Source: a bacterium (GTDB taxonomy: Bacteria; Bacillota; Bacilli; Lactobacillales; Streptococcaceae). Taken from it: a stretch of DNA of 56,810 bases. Of this stretch, positions 8,795 through 18,621 are shown in pieces. Each line of letters opens with the position of its first letter. Position 1 is the first letter of the stretch. The notes under the pieces are model-generated. The model worked only from the letters and a program-made list of their open reading frames with translations, was not told where the DNA came from and searched no databases. Location of the stretch: positions 1 to 56,810 of the forward strand of contig CAJNBS010000010.1 of NCBI GenBank assembly GCA_905221065.1, in the 5' to 3' direction. A program made the position numbers and the translations under genes.

Positions 8795-9751
8795 TTATTT
8801 TGATTTGATATAGTTAATACCATCTGCTTTTGGTGCGACTGCTTTTCCAAAGAAGGCTGCCAAGACAAGAATTGTCAAAACATAAGGTGCGATTTGAAGG
8901 TAAACCGCAGGCACTCCTTGTAGGAATGGCAATTGAGAACCGATAACAGCTAAACTTTGTGAAAGACCAAAGAAGAGACTAGAAAGCATGGCTCCGATTG
9001 GGTTCCATTTCCCGAAGATCATCGCAGCAAGAGCAATAAATCCAGGTCCAACAATGGTTGTCACTGAGAAGTTAACTGAGATGGATTGAGCATAAATCGC
9101 TCCCCCAATTCCACCTAGGAAACCTGAAATGATAACCCCTAAATATCTCATTTTGTAGACGTTGATTCCCAACGTGTCCGCTGCTTGAGGATGTTCACCT
9201 ACAGAGCGGAGACGAAGACCAAAGCGGGTCTTGAAGAGGATAAACCAAGCAAGGAAGGAGAAGGCAATCGCGATATAACCTAGCAGACTTGTTGATTTGA
9301 AGAAGATATCACCAATCACTGGGATATTTGCTAAGACTGGGAAGTCAAAGCGTCCAAAAGTCTGACTTAGGTTGTCGGTTTGACCTTTATTATAAAGCAC
9401 TTTCACTAAGAAAACAGCCAAGGCTGGCGCCATCAAGTTCAATACAGTACCGCTGACAACATGGTCTGCACGGAAATGAACCGTTGCTGCTGCGTGGATG
9501 ATAGAAAAGATTCCCCCTACCAATCCTGCAACTAACAAAGATAGCCATGGAGTTGCTGCTCCAAATTGTTCTGCAAATTCAAGGTTAAAGACGACTCCAG
9601 AAAAGGCACCCATAACCATAATTCCTTCAAGGCCGACGTTTACGACACCACCACGTTCAGAGAAAACACCACCAATACTTGTAAAGATGAGGGGTGCTGA
9701 GTAAATCAGCATAGAAGACACCAAGAGGGTGAGCAAGGTTGTAATAGACAT
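8795..9751 (-). CDS. Nucleoside ABC transporter permease (second)
   Basis: 318-residue inner-membrane permease of the BMP/YufQ-type nucleoside importer family (branched-chain-permease fold). About eight to nine hydrophobic segments are visible, with the conserved loop GEHPQAADTLGINVYKMR that contacts the ATPase and the Gly-rich GFLGGIGGAIYA segment. It starts 2 bp after the upstream permease stop, with its AGGAGG site inside the end of that gene. Last gene of the nucleoside salvage/import run; expected partners are the ATPase at 10805-12340 and the lipoprotein at 12484-13536. Confidence 0.9.
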   Translation of the reverse strand: MSITTLLTLLVSSMLIYSAPLIFTSIGGVFSERGGVVNVGLEGIMVMGAFSGVVFNLEFAEQFGAATPWLSLLVAGLVGGIFSIIHAAATVHFRADHVVSGTVLNLMAPALAVFLVKVLYNKGQTDNLSQTFGRFDFPVLANIPVIGDIFFKSTSLLGYIAIAFSFLAWFILFKTRFGLRLRSVGEHPQAADTLGINVYKMRYLGVIISGFLGGIGGAIYAQSISVNFSVTTIVGPGFIALAAMIFGKWNPIGAMLSSLFFGLSQSLAVIGSQLPFLQGVPAVYLQIAPYVLTILVLAAFFGKAVAPKADGINYIKSK

Positions 9752-9753
9752 CT

Positions 9754-10812
9754 TTACTTACCTCCTTTAACTTGTTTTTTCGGTTTGACAAAGCGTTCGA
9801 TAAGATAATGAACACTGACAAAGAAGATAATAGACGCTGTTACAATGCTGACAAGCTCAGATGGTACCTGCGCCGCATTCATACCAGGGGCTCCAACTTG
9901 GAGAACACCAAATAGGAAGGCCGCAAAGAGAATACCAATTGGTGAGTTGGCCGCAAGCAGACTAACCGCCATTCCGTTAAATCCGACAGCTAATGACGCA
10001 CCTTGAACATAGACGTTCTGGAAGGTTCCCAGACCTTCAACAGCTCCTCCAAGACCAGCCAAGGCACCTGAGATAATCATTGAGAGGATAATGGTACGTT
10101 TTGCAGAAATACCAGCGTATTCTGATGCGTGAGGATTGAGACCAACCGCACGGATTTCAAAACCAAGGGTTGTTTTCTTGAGCATGAACCAAATGACTGC
10201 AACGGCAATGAGAGCAAAGAAAATACCGATATTCATCCGCGAATTACCAGTCAACTCAGCCAACCAAGGTGTCTGGTAGGTTGCATTAGCCCCAACACGA
10301 ATCGTCGAATCTGTACTTTGCATGAAGTCTTTAGGAAAGGCATGGATAAAGGCATTTCCTACATACAAGACAATGTAGTTCATCATAATGGTTACGATAA
10401 CCTCTGACGTCCCTAGATAAGCTCTAAGAATACCTGGAATGGCACCGACAATCCCACCAGCAATCAAGGCAATCACGATAGTTGCTAGAATCATCAAAGG
10501 ACGTGGCATATCTGGATGCGACAAGGCAAACCAACCACTGAGAATCCAACCAGCCAAAGCCTGACCAGGAAGTCCAACGTTAAAGAAACCAGCACGACTG
10601 GCAACGGCAAAGCCAAGACCAATCAAGACCAAAGGTCCCATAGCACGGAAGATTTCCCCAATACCGCGTAGACTACCAAAGGCTGTATAGAACAATTCTT
10701 CGTAGCCCCAAATAGCATCATAACCGAAGATCCACATGACAATGGCTCCGAGCAAAATTCCTAGGAAGACAGAAATCAAGGGAACCGAAATTTGTTGTAA
10801 TTTTTTAGACAT
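9754..10812 (-). CDS. Nucleoside ABC transporter permease (first)
   Basis: 352-residue permease of the YufP-like branch. Hydrophobic segments fill most of the protein, and the coupling loop GLNPHASEYAGISAKRT and GALAGLGGAVEGLG are characteristic. I place the start at the ATG at 10810-10812 (MSKKLQQ) because AAAGGAG precedes it at normal spacing. A longer frame has no such site. It overlaps the end of the ATPase gene by 8 bp, showing translational coupling. Confidence 0.9.
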   Translation of the reverse strand: MSKKLQQISVPLISVFLGILLGAIVMWIFGYDAIWGYEELFYTAFGSLRGIGEIFRAMGPLVLIGLGFAVASRAGFFNVGLPGQALAGWILSGWFALSHPDMPRPLMILATIVIALIAGGIVGAIPGILRAYLGTSEVIVTIMMNYIVLYVGNAFIHAFPKDFMQSTDSTIRVGANATYQTPWLAELTGNSRMNIGIFFALIAVAVIWFMLKKTTLGFEIRAVGLNPHASEYAGISAKRTIILSMIISGALAGLGGAVEGLGTFQNVYVQGASLAVGFNGMAVSLLAANSPIGILFAAFLFGVLQVGAPGMNAAQVPSELVSIVTASIIFFVSVHYLIERFVKPKKQVKGGK

Positions 10813-12340
10813 CACTCTTCTCCTTTCCCAAGTTTCCACCAGCCATCAAGACACCAAGCTCTTGTTTATTGGTTGTTTCTGGTGATACAATACCTTGAAT
10901 CTTACCATCGTGGATAACGGCAATACGGTCTGAGACGTTTAAAATCTCATCTAGTTCAAAGCTGACAACAAGGACAGCTTTACCGTTATCACGCTCTTCA
11001 ATCAAGCGTTTGTGGATATATTCAATGGCACCGACATCCAACCCACGAGTTGGTTGGCTGACGATAAGGAGTTCAGGATCTCGATCAATTTCACGAGCAA
11101 TAATTGCTTTTTGTTGATTTCCTCCTGAGAGTGCAGCCGCAGGAACAAATTCACTGGCAGCACGAACATCAAACTCTTCCATTAGCTTTTTAGCATAAGA
11201 AGTGATATTCGCATAGTTCAAAATTCCATTTTTACTATGTGGTTCTTTATAATAGGTTTGAAGGGCAATATTTTCAGAAATCATCATTTCCAAAATCAAA
11301 CCATCACGGTGACGGTCTTCTGGAACGTGTCCAACACTCAACTCTGTAATCTGACGTGGATGCAAGCCTACAATTGAATCTCCTTTTAGCTCAATGCTAC
11401 CAGATTCAACCTTTCGAAGACCTGTAATGGCTTGAATGAGTTCAGACTGACCATTTCCATCAATCCCCGCAATACCAACAATCTCTCCAGCACGAACATC
11501 CAAGGATAGATTTTTTACAGCTGGGACACCACGGTTTTCATTGACCACCAAATCTTTGATTGACAAGACCACTTCTTTTGGTTGAGAAGCTTGTTTCTCT
11601 GTTTTAAAGGAAACAGAACGCCCTACCATCATTTCCGCCAAATCAGCATTGGTAGCCCCTGCAATTTCGACGGTTTCAATGGATTTACCACGACGAATAA
11701 CTGTAACGCGATCAGAAACTGCTCGAATCTCGTCCAACTTGTGGGTGATCAAGATAATTGATTTTCCTTCTTTGACAAGATTTTTCATAATAGCCATCAA
11801 CTCCTCAATTTCTGATGGAGTCAAAACAGCCGTTGGTTCGTCAAAGATAAGAATGTCAGCCCCCCGATAAAGGGTTTTTAAAATTTCTACACGTTGTTGG
11901 GCTCCAACTGAGATGTCTGCTACCTTGGCAGAAGGGTCCACAGCTAATCCATAACGTTCAGAAAGAGCCTTGATTTCTTTGCTAGCTCCAGCGATATCTA
12001 ACACACCATTTTTAGTCAATTCACTTCCTAAAATGATGTTTTCAGCCACTGTGAAAGCCTCTACCAACATAAAGTGCTGGTGAACCATTCCGATTCCCAA
12101 GCTAGCTGCCTTAGATGGTGAGTCGAGGTTGACAACTTGACCGTTGACCGCAATTTCACCACTGGTTGGTTCAAGAAGCCCTGCTAACATGTTCATTAGC
12201 GTGGATTTTCCAGCCCCATTTTCTCCTAAAAGTGCATGAATTTCACCTTTTCGTAGGTGCAGGTTGATTTTGTCGTTGGCAACAAATTCACCAAACACCT
12301 TGGTAATATCACGCATCTCAATGACATTTTCGTGTGCCAT
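10805..12340 (-). CDS. Nucleoside ABC transporter ATP-binding protein
   Basis: 511-residue ATPase with two nucleotide-binding domains in one chain, the sugar/nucleoside importer type. Domain 1 has Walker A GENGAGKS (39-46), signature SVGAQQRVEI and Walker B ILIFDEP. Domain 2 has the degenerate Walker A GIDGNGQS and signature LSGGNQQKA, with LLIVSQPTRGLD where a regular Walker B would be, so the second site is probably inactive, as in relatives. It energises the two permeases downstream. A terminator-like hairpin group separates it from the lipoprotein gene. Confidence 0.93.
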   Translation of the reverse strand: MAHENVIEMRDITKVFGEFVANDKINLHLRKGEIHALLGENGAGKSTLMNMLAGLLEPTSGEIAVNGQVVNLDSPSKAASLGIGMVHQHFMLVEAFTVAENIILGSELTKNGVLDIAGASKEIKALSERYGLAVDPSAKVADISVGAQQRVEILKTLYRGADILIFDEPTAVLTPSEIEELMAIMKNLVKEGKSIILITHKLDEIRAVSDRVTVIRRGKSIETVEIAGATNADLAEMMVGRSVSFKTEKQASQPKEVVLSIKDLVVNENRGVPAVKNLSLDVRAGEIVGIAGIDGNGQSELIQAITGLRKVESGSIELKGDSIVGLHPRQITELSVGHVPEDRHRDGLILEMMISENIALQTYYKEPHSKNGILNYANITSYAKKLMEEFDVRAASEFVPAAALSGGNQQKAIIAREIDRDPELLIVSQPTRGLDVGAIEYIHKRLIEERDNGKAVLVVSFELDEILNVSDRIAVIHDGKIQGIVSPETTNKQELGVLMAGGNLGKEKSDV

Positions 12341-12379
12341 GTGCTCTTCCTTTCAGAGTCTTATTTTATTTCAATAAAA

Positions 12380-12461
12380 CTTGCTAGTTTGTCTAGTAGC
12401 AAGCTTTACTGAGACAAAATGACTTTGTCTCAACTCTTAAAAAAGCGGCCGAGGGCCGCTT
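12380..12461 (-). terminator. Hairpin cluster and terminator between lipoprotein and ATPase genes
   Basis: Three inverted repeats follow the lipoprotein gene. The GC-rich one, AGCGGCC/GGCCGCT with a 3-nt loop (12444-12461), is followed on the minus strand by TTTTTT. Two more lie further on: GAGACAAA/TTTGTCTC (12410-12432) and CTTGCTA/TAGTAGCAAG (12380-12403). Partial termination here would make more lipoprotein than ATPase/permease, a common importer arrangement. Confidence 0.6.
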
Positions 12462-12483
12462 CCTAAGAAATGACTTCCATCCA

Positions 12484-13536
12484 TTATTTTTCAGGAACTT
12501 TTACGCTTCCGTCAAGGATTTTAGCTTTTGCATCTTCGACAGCTTTTTTACCTTCTTCTGAAAGGTTAGTTGTTACCAAGTCAACCCCTTTATCTTTCAA
12601 TGAGTAAACGATCACTTGACCGCCAGGGAATTCACCTTTTTCTGCCTTGTTAGCAATATCTTTTACAGTTGTACCAACTTGTTTCAAAGTAGATACAAGA
12701 ACAAAGTTTGATTCTTTTCCATCTTTAGAAGTGTATTTACCTTCTCCTACTTGGTCACGGTCAACACCGATAACCCAAACTTTTTCACTTTCAGAACGGC
12801 TTTCGTTCAATGATTTAGCTTCCGCAAAGACACCTGCACCTGTTCCACCTGCTGCTTGGTAAACAACGTCTGCACCAGCTGCGTATTGTGCTGCTGCAAT
12901 TGTTTTACCTTTAGCGGCATCACCAAATGAACCAGCGTAGTCAACTTGTACTTTGATAGATGGGTCTACTGACTCAACACCAGCTTTAAATCCAGCTGCA
13001 AAACGTGAGATAACTTCAGACTCGATACCACCTACAAAACCAACTTGTTTTGTTTTAGTTGTTTTAGCTGCTGCAACACCTGCAAGGTAAGCAGCTTCGT
13101 TATCAGCAAATGTTACGCTCGCAACATTCTTTTGATCTTTAATCACATCATCAATCAAGACATAGTTCAAGTCAGAGTGGTCTTTTGCTGCTTCTTCAAC
13201 CGCATTGTGAAGAGCAAAACCAACACCAAAGATTAGGTTGTAACTTCCAGCCGCTTGTTGCAAGTTGTTAGCGTAGTCAGCTTCACTTGTTGATTGGAAA
13301 TAAGTAAAACCTTTATCTTTTGAAAGATTGTGTTCTTTACCCCAGTCTTGCAAACCTTCCCAAGCTGATTGGTTGAATGATTTGTCATCAACACCACCAG
13401 TATCAGTGACGATTGCTGCTTTTGTCTTCACATCAGAAGATGAAGCTGCGTTACGAGAAGAGCGGTTACCACATGCAGCAAGTCCAACTGCTGCCACTGC
13501 AACTAGACCAAGGCCTAGCCATTGTTTCTTGTTCAT
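12484..13536 (-). CDS. BMP-family nucleoside-binding lipoprotein
   Basis: Substrate-binding lipoprotein of the basic membrane protein (PnrA/TmpC) family, which binds purine or pyrimidine nucleosides outside the membrane. The 350-residue frame begins at the ATG at 13534-13536, which has a strong GGAGG. The in-frame extension to 13608 has none. Signal peptide with lipobox LAAC, lipidated Cys22. Family segments TDTGGVDDKSFNQSAWEG, VGFVGGIES and GVDRDQ are visible. It lies in the middle of the nucleoside run, after cdd and before the ATPase, so nucleosides are the likely ligand. Confidence 0.93.
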   Translation of the reverse strand: MNKKQWLGLGLVAVAAVGLAACGNRSSRNAASSSDVKTKAAIVTDTGGVDDKSFNQSAWEGLQDWGKEHNLSKDKGFTYFQSTSEADYANNLQQAAGSYNLIFGVGFALHNAVEEAAKDHSDLNYVLIDDVIKDQKNVASVTFADNEAAYLAGVAAAKTTKTKQVGFVGGIESEVISRFAAGFKAGVESVDPSIKVQVDYAGSFGDAAKGKTIAAAQYAAGADVVYQAAGGTGAGVFAEAKSLNESRSESEKVWVIGVDRDQVGEGKYTSKDGKESNFVLVSTLKQVGTTVKDIANKAEKGEFPGGQVIVYSLKDKGVDLVTTNLSEEGKKAVEDAKAKILDGSVKVPEK

Positions 13537-13625
13537 TACTGAACCTCCTAAATAAGATGTGCAACGATGTTGCAAGTATGGATTTGTTGGCCACAAGGGC
13601 CGTGCCACTCAGAGAGCGACTCAGA

Positions 13626-14015
13626 CTAGTTTAAGTCTGTAAAAGAGTATGGAAGTAACTCCCCGACCGTCATCTCGACCGTCGATTTATCTTTTGCGAC
13701 TAAAGTCACTTTTAGATCTTGTTCAAAAAATTCGACCATTACTTGGCGACAAGCACCACATGGTGAAATTGGTTTTTCAGTTTGTCCATAGACAATCAAT
13801 TCTGAAAATTCTCTTTGTCCTTCAGATATAGCCTTAAAAATGGCTGTTCTCTCACCGCAATTGGTCAAAGGATAGCTAGCATTTTCGATATTCACTCCCG
13901 TGTAAACACTTCCGTCTTTTGCCACTAAAACTGCTCCGATAGGAAAGTGAGAATAGGGTACATAGGCTTTCTTGCTGGTTTCAATTGCCAGTTCAATCAA
14001 CTCAGTAGTCGCCAT
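13626..14015 (-). CDS. cdd: Cytidine deaminase
   Basis: 129-residue zinc enzyme that deaminates cytidine and deoxycytidine to uridine and deoxyuridine. Zinc and catalytic residues are visible: NCGER (Cys ligand and catalytic Glu) and PCGACRQ (two Cys ligands), the tetrameric short form. It overlaps the end of deoC by 14 bp with its AGGAG inside deoC. Its product feeds the pyrimidine phosphorylase encoded upstream. Confidence 0.96.
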   Translation of the reverse strand: MATTELIELAIETSKKAYVPYSHFPIGAVLVAKDGSVYTGVNIENASYPLTNCGERTAIFKAISEGQREFSELIVYGQTEKPISPCGACRQVMVEFFEQDLKVTLVAKDKSTVEMTVGELLPYSFTDLN

Positions 14016-14664
14016 CTGCCAATTCTCCTTTTACAATGGCTACACCAGCTGACGTTCCGATACGGGTCGCACCTGCTTCGACAAAGGCAAGAGCATCTGC
14101 ATAAGAACGAGCCCCACCGGCAGCTTTAACACCCATATCAAGTCCAACTGTTTCACGCATTAATGTAACATCTGCTATCGTAGCGCCACCAGTTGAAAAG
14201 CCAGTAGATGTTTTGACAAAGTCAGCTCCCGCTTTCTGGGCTAATTGACAAGCCACAATTTTTTCTTGGTCTGTCAATAAGCAAGCTTCAATAATGACTT
14301 TCACTAACTTGTCACCACTTGCTTCTACAACAGCACGGATATCTGACTCAACCAAATCAAGATTTCCTGATTTGAGAGCACCGACATTGATCACCATATC
14401 AATCTCATCTGCGCCATTTTGGATAGCTTCTTTGGTTTCAAAAGCTTTCACGGCTGAAGTTGTTGCTCCCAAGGGGAAACCAACCACTGTGCAGACCTGG
14501 ACATCTGTACCTTCAAGCCCTTTTTTAGCATATTCAACCCAGGTCGGATTGACGCAGACACTGGCAAAATTATACTCTCTAGCCTCAGACAACAAACAAT
14601 CAATTTGTTTTTCTGTCGCATCTTGCTTCAAAAGCGTATGATCGATATATTTATTTAATTTCAT
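14002..14664 (-). CDS. deoC: Deoxyribose-phosphate aldolase
   Basis: 220-residue class I aldolase splitting 2-deoxyribose-5-phosphate into glyceraldehyde-3-phosphate and acetaldehyde. The Schiff-base lysine is K151 in [13 protein letters not shown]; other active-site parts are [10 protein letters not shown] (86-95) and the lysine in KVIIEAC. AGGAG precedes the ATG. The position between pdp and cdd makes a continuous pathway from deoxynucleosides to central metabolism. Confidence 0.97.
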   Translation of the reverse strand: MKLNKYIDHTLLKQDATEKQIDCLLSEAREYNFASVCVNPTWVEYAKKGLEGTDVQVCTVVGFPLGATTSAVKAFETKEAIQNGADEIDMVINVGALKSGNLDLVESDIRAVVEASGDKLVKVIIEACLLTDQEKIVACQLAQKAGADFVKTSTGFSTGGATIADVTLMRETVGLDMGVKAAGGARSYADALAFVEAGATRIGTSAGVAIVKGELADGDY

Positions 14665-14683
14665 ATACGGATTCTCCTGTCGT

Positions 14684-15961
14684 TTATGAGATAATTTCTA
14701 TAATTTCTCGTAAACTTTGCACCCTATCATTTATTTTAACATATTTTTGAAAATCTGTAACTAGCTGAGGAGAAATTTTTCCATTTGTGTATACTTTTGC
14801 CACAATTTCTCCCTTTTGAACGGAGTCTCCAACCTTCTTTTCAAAAACAATTCCTGTTTCATAGTCCAAATCATCAGTCTTGACTGCACGACCAGCACCC
14901 AGTCTCATGGCATAGAATCCAAATTCCATTGCTGGAAGCGCTGAAATGACACCCGTTTCCTGGGCAGGGATATCCACCACATGGGCCACATTGACTGGAC
15001 GATAGAGGTCTTCCAAGTCTCCACCTTGAGCTTTGACCATCTCCTCAAACTTAACCAATGCTTGACCATTTTCAAGATGTTGGCGAACTTCTTCAACTGT
15101 CTTACTTACATTTGCCAGACCAAGCATAATTTGAGCCAATTCACAGATAAAGTGGGTAATATCCTGACGGCCTTGTCCTTGTAAAATATCCAGTGCTTCA
15201 AGGATTTCCAGACGATTTCCAATCGCTCGTCCCAAGGGCTGACTCATATCCGTAATGACTGCTACCGTCTTTCGACCAACTGCCTTACCAAGATCTACCA
15301 TAGTTTGAGCCAGTTCTCGCGCCTCATCAACCGTCTTCATGAAAGCACCCTCACCTACGGTCACGTCTAGCAAAATTGCATCCGCTCCTGCCGCGATTTT
15401 CTTGCTCATCACCGAACTCGCAATCAAAGGAATCGTGTCGACAGTTGCGGTCACATCACGGAGGGCGTAGAGAAGTTTGTCTGCTTTAACCAGCTGGTCT
15501 GATTGTCCAATGACAGATACTCCAATGTCCTGCACCTGACGAATGAAATCTTCTTGACTGCGCTCGACTTGATATCCCTTAATGGACTCCAATTTATCAA
15601 TTGTACCGCCAGTATGGCCGAGACCACGACCACTCATTTTGGCTACAGGCACACCAAAGCTAGCCACAAGAGGAGCCAAAATCAAGGTCACCTTATCACC
15701 AACTCCACCAGTAGAATGCTTGTCAACCTTAACCCCATCGATAGCAGACAAGTCAAACTCTTGCCCTGTCTGAACCATATTCATAGTCAAATCTGAGATT
15801 TCTCGTGTCGTCATTCCTTTGAAATAAACAGCCATGGCAAAGGCAGACATCTGATAATCAGGAACAGCTCCTGACACATAGCCTTCAACTAACCATTCAA
15901 TTTCACTCGAAGTCAATTCTTGACCGTCTCGTTTTTTTTGGATTAAATCAACTGCTCTCAT
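14684..15961 (-). CDS. pdp: Pyrimidine-nucleoside phosphorylase
   Basis: 425-residue enzyme cleaving thymidine/uridine with phosphate to base and (deoxy)ribose-1-phosphate. Motifs of the family are present: [10 protein letters not shown] (phosphate binding), [18 protein letters not shown] (family signature) and the C-terminal swivelling domain with [13 protein letters not shown]. Its ATG overlaps the stop of the methyltransferase gene (ATGA), so the two are translationally coupled. Pyrimidine-nucleoside versus strict thymidine specificity cannot be told by eye. Confidence 0.93.
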   Translation of the reverse strand: MRAVDLIQKKRDGQELTSSEIEWLVEGYVSGAVPDYQMSAFAMAVYFKGMTTREISDLTMNMVQTGQEFDLSAIDGVKVDKHSTGGVGDKVTLILAPLVASFGVPVAKMSGRGLGHTGGTIDKLESIKGYQVERSQEDFIRQVQDIGVSVIGQSDQLVKADKLLYALRDVTATVDTIPLIASSVMSKKIAAGADAILLDVTVGEGAFMKTVDEARELAQTMVDLGKAVGRKTVAVITDMSQPLGRAIGNRLEILEALDILQGQGRQDITHFICELAQIMLGLANVSKTVEEVRQHLENGQALVKFEEMVKAQGGDLEDLYRPVNVAHVVDIPAQETGVISALPAMEFGFYAMRLGAGRAVKTDDLDYETGIVFEKKVGDSVQKGEIVAKVYTNGKISPQLVTDFQKYVKINDRVQSLREIIEIIS

Positions 15962-16548
15962 TCTTTCACACTTCTAAGGATATAGTATCCCTTATCTTTT
16001 TTGACGATTTCACAATTGCCAAATACATCTTCCATCTTGGACTTGGCACTTGGAGCCCCTTGTTTTTTCTGGATAACGATGGTCAAATCCCCACCAGTTT
16101 CCAAGAAATCTTTACTTTTCTCAATGATTTCATGAACCACTTGCTTACCTGCACGGATAGGGGGGTTGGAAATGACATGGTCAAATTCCCCTTCAACTTG
16201 TTCATAGATGTTGGACTGGAAAATCGTCGCTTCTACTTTATTTCGTTCAGCATTTTGTCGCGCCAAATCTAAGGCACGATTATTGATATCAACCATGGTC
16301 GCCTGAACTCCAAAAGCCTTAGCCAAGGACAAGCCCAAAGGCCCATAACCACAGCCTACATCAAGGACAGTTTCTCCTTGGTTGACCTCAAGACACTTGA
16401 GCAAGAGTTGACTTCCGAAGTCAACCATTTTCTTGCTAAAAACACCCGCATCCGTCAAAAAGGTCATGTTTTCTCCCAACAAGTCCACTCTCAACTCATG
16501 AATGTCGTGAGCAGCATCAGGATTTTCTGCATAATACATTTTACTCAT
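15958..16548 (-). CDS. RsmC/YbxB-like class I SAM methyltransferase
   Basis: 196 residues with a Rossmann methyltransferase fold: motif I DVGCGYGPLGLSLA (about 63-76), acidic motif MVDINNRAL and the N6-adenine/N2-guanine type catalytic motif SNPPIRAG (about 131-138). It resembles the C-terminal catalytic half of the 16S rRNA guanine-N2 methyltransferase RsmC and the Gram-positive single-domain homologues. First gene of the nucleoside run. A promoter -10 box lies 6 nt before the ATG and no Shine-Dalgarno is visible, so translation may be leaderless. The target is inferred from the family only. Confidence 0.85.
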   Translation of the reverse strand: MSKMYYAENPDAAHDIHELRVDLLGENMTFLTDAGVFSKKMVDFGSQLLLKCLEVNQGETVLDVGCGYGPLGLSLAKAFGVQATMVDINNRALDLARQNAERNKVEATIFQSNIYEQVEGEFDHVISNPPIRAGKQVVHEIIEKSKDFLETGGDLTIVIQKKQGAPSAKSKMEDVFGNCEIVKKDKGYYILRSVKE

Positions 16549-16554
16549 GACACT

Positions 16555-16584
16555 ATTTTACCATAATTTGCCTTGAATTGTAAA
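16555..16584 (-). promoter_or_regulatory. Promoter of the methyltransferase-nucleoside operon, possibly leaderless
   Basis: Minus-strand -35 TTTACA (16579-16584), 18-bp spacer, -10 TAAAAT (16555-16560). The ATG begins 6 nt after the -10 box, so the predicted transcription start coincides with the A of the ATG. Confidence 0.55.
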
Positions 16585-16604
16585 TCGTTTACAAATTGAT
16601 GACA

Positions 16605-16653
16605 AAAAGAAAAAGACTGAAGAAACCTAGTCAAGAAAACCTTTTCTTCAATC
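16605..16653 (-). terminator. Terminator of the small membrane protein gene
   Basis: Minus-strand stem GATTGAAGAAA / TTTCTTCAGTC (one G-U pair) with arms at 16643-16653 and 16615-16625, followed by TTTTTCTTTTT. Confidence 0.6.
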
Positions 16654-16739
16654 TCTTTCAGCTCTTATAAACGAATGACAATGCATGTAGGAGCAAATAT
16701 CTCATAGTCTACAGTCTGTAATCAGGCACATTTTGATCA

Positions 16740-17144
16740 CTATTGCTTAACCTTCAAATGCTTAATTATCAACAAAATTCCCAATAAGATGTTTAGATAA
16801 AAGCCCAACTGATACGTTTTTGTCAGGATTTCCAAACTTGTCCAAAGTCGTACCAAATCTTCTAGTGACATACGGAAGAGATACCCTTCTGTAGCAATCC
16901 ACAAAATCAAAAATAGATAACTTCCAGCAGCAAGCCATTTCGTCCACCGTTTTTTTAGGAAGAAAGCAATCAAGAGCGAACAGATAAAGACAGCTGTTAC
17001 AATGGCATGTTCCATCAAAAAAGTAAAACCGTAATAGATTTCCACAAAGCGTCTACCATTATCCGCATTGGCTCCTTTTATAAAAGGTAAGGCAAAACTT
17101 AAAATAAAACAGAGTTCCAATATATAACTTTTTAATATTTTCAT
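16740..17144 (-). CDS. Hypothetical four-helix membrane protein
   Basis: 134 residues from the ATG at 17142-17144, chosen for its strong TAGGAGG; a 10-codon longer frame lacks one. Four hydrophobic segments are visible (about 4-23, 38-60, 66-86, 108-128), the last near the basic C-terminus. I do not recognise a family. It is a single-gene unit with its own terminator, between the nucleoside operon and the divergent coaA. Confidence 0.65.
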   Translation of the reverse strand: MKILKSYILELCFILSFALPFIKGANADNGRRFVEIYYGFTFLMEHAIVTAVFICSLLIAFFLKKRWTKWLAAGSYLFLILWIATEGYLFRMSLEDLVRLWTSLEILTKTYQLGFYLNILLGILLIIKHLKVKQ

Positions 17145-17344
17145 GTCACACCTCCTATAAGTTGTGAATCCCAAAGCCCCCTTTATTAGCTTATAAGTCA
17201 GGAGAAACCAGCTCCTACTTCATCAATAAATTGTTCAGTTTCTATCTACATCTATTATATAATATTGACTGACCACATTCAAGAAACCGCTTTATTTTTT
17301 TAGCTTTTTATGGTATGATAGACAAAATATCTAGGGGAAAACAA

Positions 17345-18265
17345 ATGACCAACGAATTTTTACATTTTGAAAAAATCAGTCGCCAGACTTGGCAATCTTT
17401 ACATCGAAAAACAACACCTCCGTTGACAGAAGAGGAATTAGAATCCATCAAGAGTTTTAATGACCAGATTAGTCTGCAGGACGTTACTGATGTCTATCTT
17501 CCCCTAGCCCATCTCATCCAGATTTACAAGCGTACCAAGGATGATTTAGCTTTTTCAAAAGGAATTTTCCTCCAACGTGAAAGTAAAGCCCAGCCTTTTA
17601 TCATTGGGGTTTCTGGGAGTGTTGCTGTTGGAAAATCCACAACTAGTCGACTACTTCAAATCTTGCTATCCCGTACACTTACAGATGCTACGGTTGAGTT
17701 GGTAACAACTGATGGCTTTCTCTACCCCAACCAGACCTTGATTGAACAAGGGATTTTAAATCGCAAGGGATTTCCTGAAAGCTATGATATGGAAGCTCTT
17801 CTCAACTTCCTGGACCACATCAAAAATGGTCAAAATGTGGATATTCCTGTCTATTCTCATGAAGTCTACGACATCGTTCCTGAGGAAAAGCAAAGCGTCA
17901 AAGCTGCTGATTTTGTGATTGTTGAAGGAATCAATGTCTTTCAAAATCCACAAAACGAGCGTCTCTATATCACTGACTTCTTCGACTTTTCCATCTATGT
18001 TGATGCGGCAGTCGATGACATCGAGAGTTGGTATCTCGACCGTTTCTTGAAAATGCTAAGCCTAGCTCAAAACGACCCTGATAGCTACTATTATCGTTTT
18101 ACACAAATGCCGATCGGGGAAGTAGAATCCTTTGCCCATCAGGTCTGGACCAGTATCAATCTCACAAATCTACAAAATTATATTGAACCAACCAGAAACC
18201 GTGCGGAAGTGATTCTTCATAAAACAAAGAACCATGAAATCGATGAAATTTACTTAAAAAAGTAA
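17345..18265 (+). CDS. coaA: Pantothenate kinase type I
   Basis: 306-residue ATP-dependent kinase phosphorylating pantothenate, the first committed step of coenzyme A synthesis. P-loop [12 protein letters not shown] near residue 92, then TTDGFLYPN and the basic [10 protein letters not shown] region characteristic of the bacterial type I enzyme. The ATG at 17345 is preceded by AGGGG; the frame runs 10 codons further upstream without support. A possible promoter (TTTATT, 17 bp, TATGAT at 17314-17319) lies just ahead. Confidence 0.95.
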   Translation: MTNEFLHFEKISRQTWQSLHRKTTPPLTEEELESIKSFNDQISLQDVTDVYLPLAHLIQIYKRTKDDLAFSKGIFLQRESKAQPFIIGVSGSVAVGKSTTSRLLQILLSRTLTDATVELVTTDGFLYPNQTLIEQGILNRKGFPESYDMEALLNFLDHIKNGQNVDIPVYSHEVYDIVPEEKQSVKAADFVIVEGINVFQNPQNERLYITDFFDFSIYVDAAVDDIESWYLDRFLKMLSLAQNDPDSYYYRFTQMPIGEVESFAHQVWTSINLTNLQNYIEPTRNRAEVILHKTKNHEIDEIYLKK

Positions 18266-18272
18266 TTTTCCC

Positions 18273-18301
18273 TTGTCAAAACGTAAGTTTTCAGATATAA
18301 T
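18273..18301 (+). promoter_or_regulatory. rpsT promoter
   Basis: -35 TTGTCA (18273-18278), 17-bp spacer, perfect -10 TATAAT (18296-18301). It lies immediately after coaA, so rpsT has its own strong promoter. Confidence 0.75.
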
Positions 18302-18332
18302 GGTATAGTTAGTAAATATGGAGGTAAGAACA

Positions 18333-18569
18333 TTGGCAAACATTAAATCAGCTATCAAACGCGCTGAATTGAACGTTAAACAAAACGAAAAGAACTCAGC
18401 TCAAAAATCAGCTATGCGTACTGCTATCAAAGCTTTCGAAGCAAACCCATCTGAAGAACTTTTCCGTGCTGCTAGCTCAGCTATCGATAAAGCAGAAACT
18501 AAAGGTTTGATTCACAAAAACAAAGCAAGCCGCGACAAAGCTCGTCTTTCAGCTAAACTTGCTAAATAA
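18333..18569 (+). CDS. rpsT: 30S ribosomal protein S20
   Basis: 78-residue basic, helical protein binding 16S rRNA. I place the start at TTG (18333-18335, protein [13 protein letters not shown] with initiator Met) because GGAGGT precedes it at 8 nt and the protein then matches S20 in length. The ATG at 18318 would put extra residues upstream and lies within the leader. A TTG start may limit expression, as known for S20 in other bacteria. A terminator follows. Confidence 0.95.
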
Positions 18570-18570
18570 G

Positions 18571-18597
18571 AAACAGTCCATAGAGGCTGTTTTTTTG
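18571..18597 (+). terminator. rpsT terminator
   Basis: AAACAG ... CTGTTT stem (18571-18592) followed by a run of T to 18597. Confidence 0.75.
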
Positions 18598-18621
18598 TCT
18601 TCAAATAAGAAAAGGTAGAAA

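Noticed and set aside
12484..13608. Longer frame of the nucleoside lipoprotein
   Set aside because: The extra 24 residues have no ribosome binding site and would bury the signal peptide; the internal ATG has a strong GGAGG.
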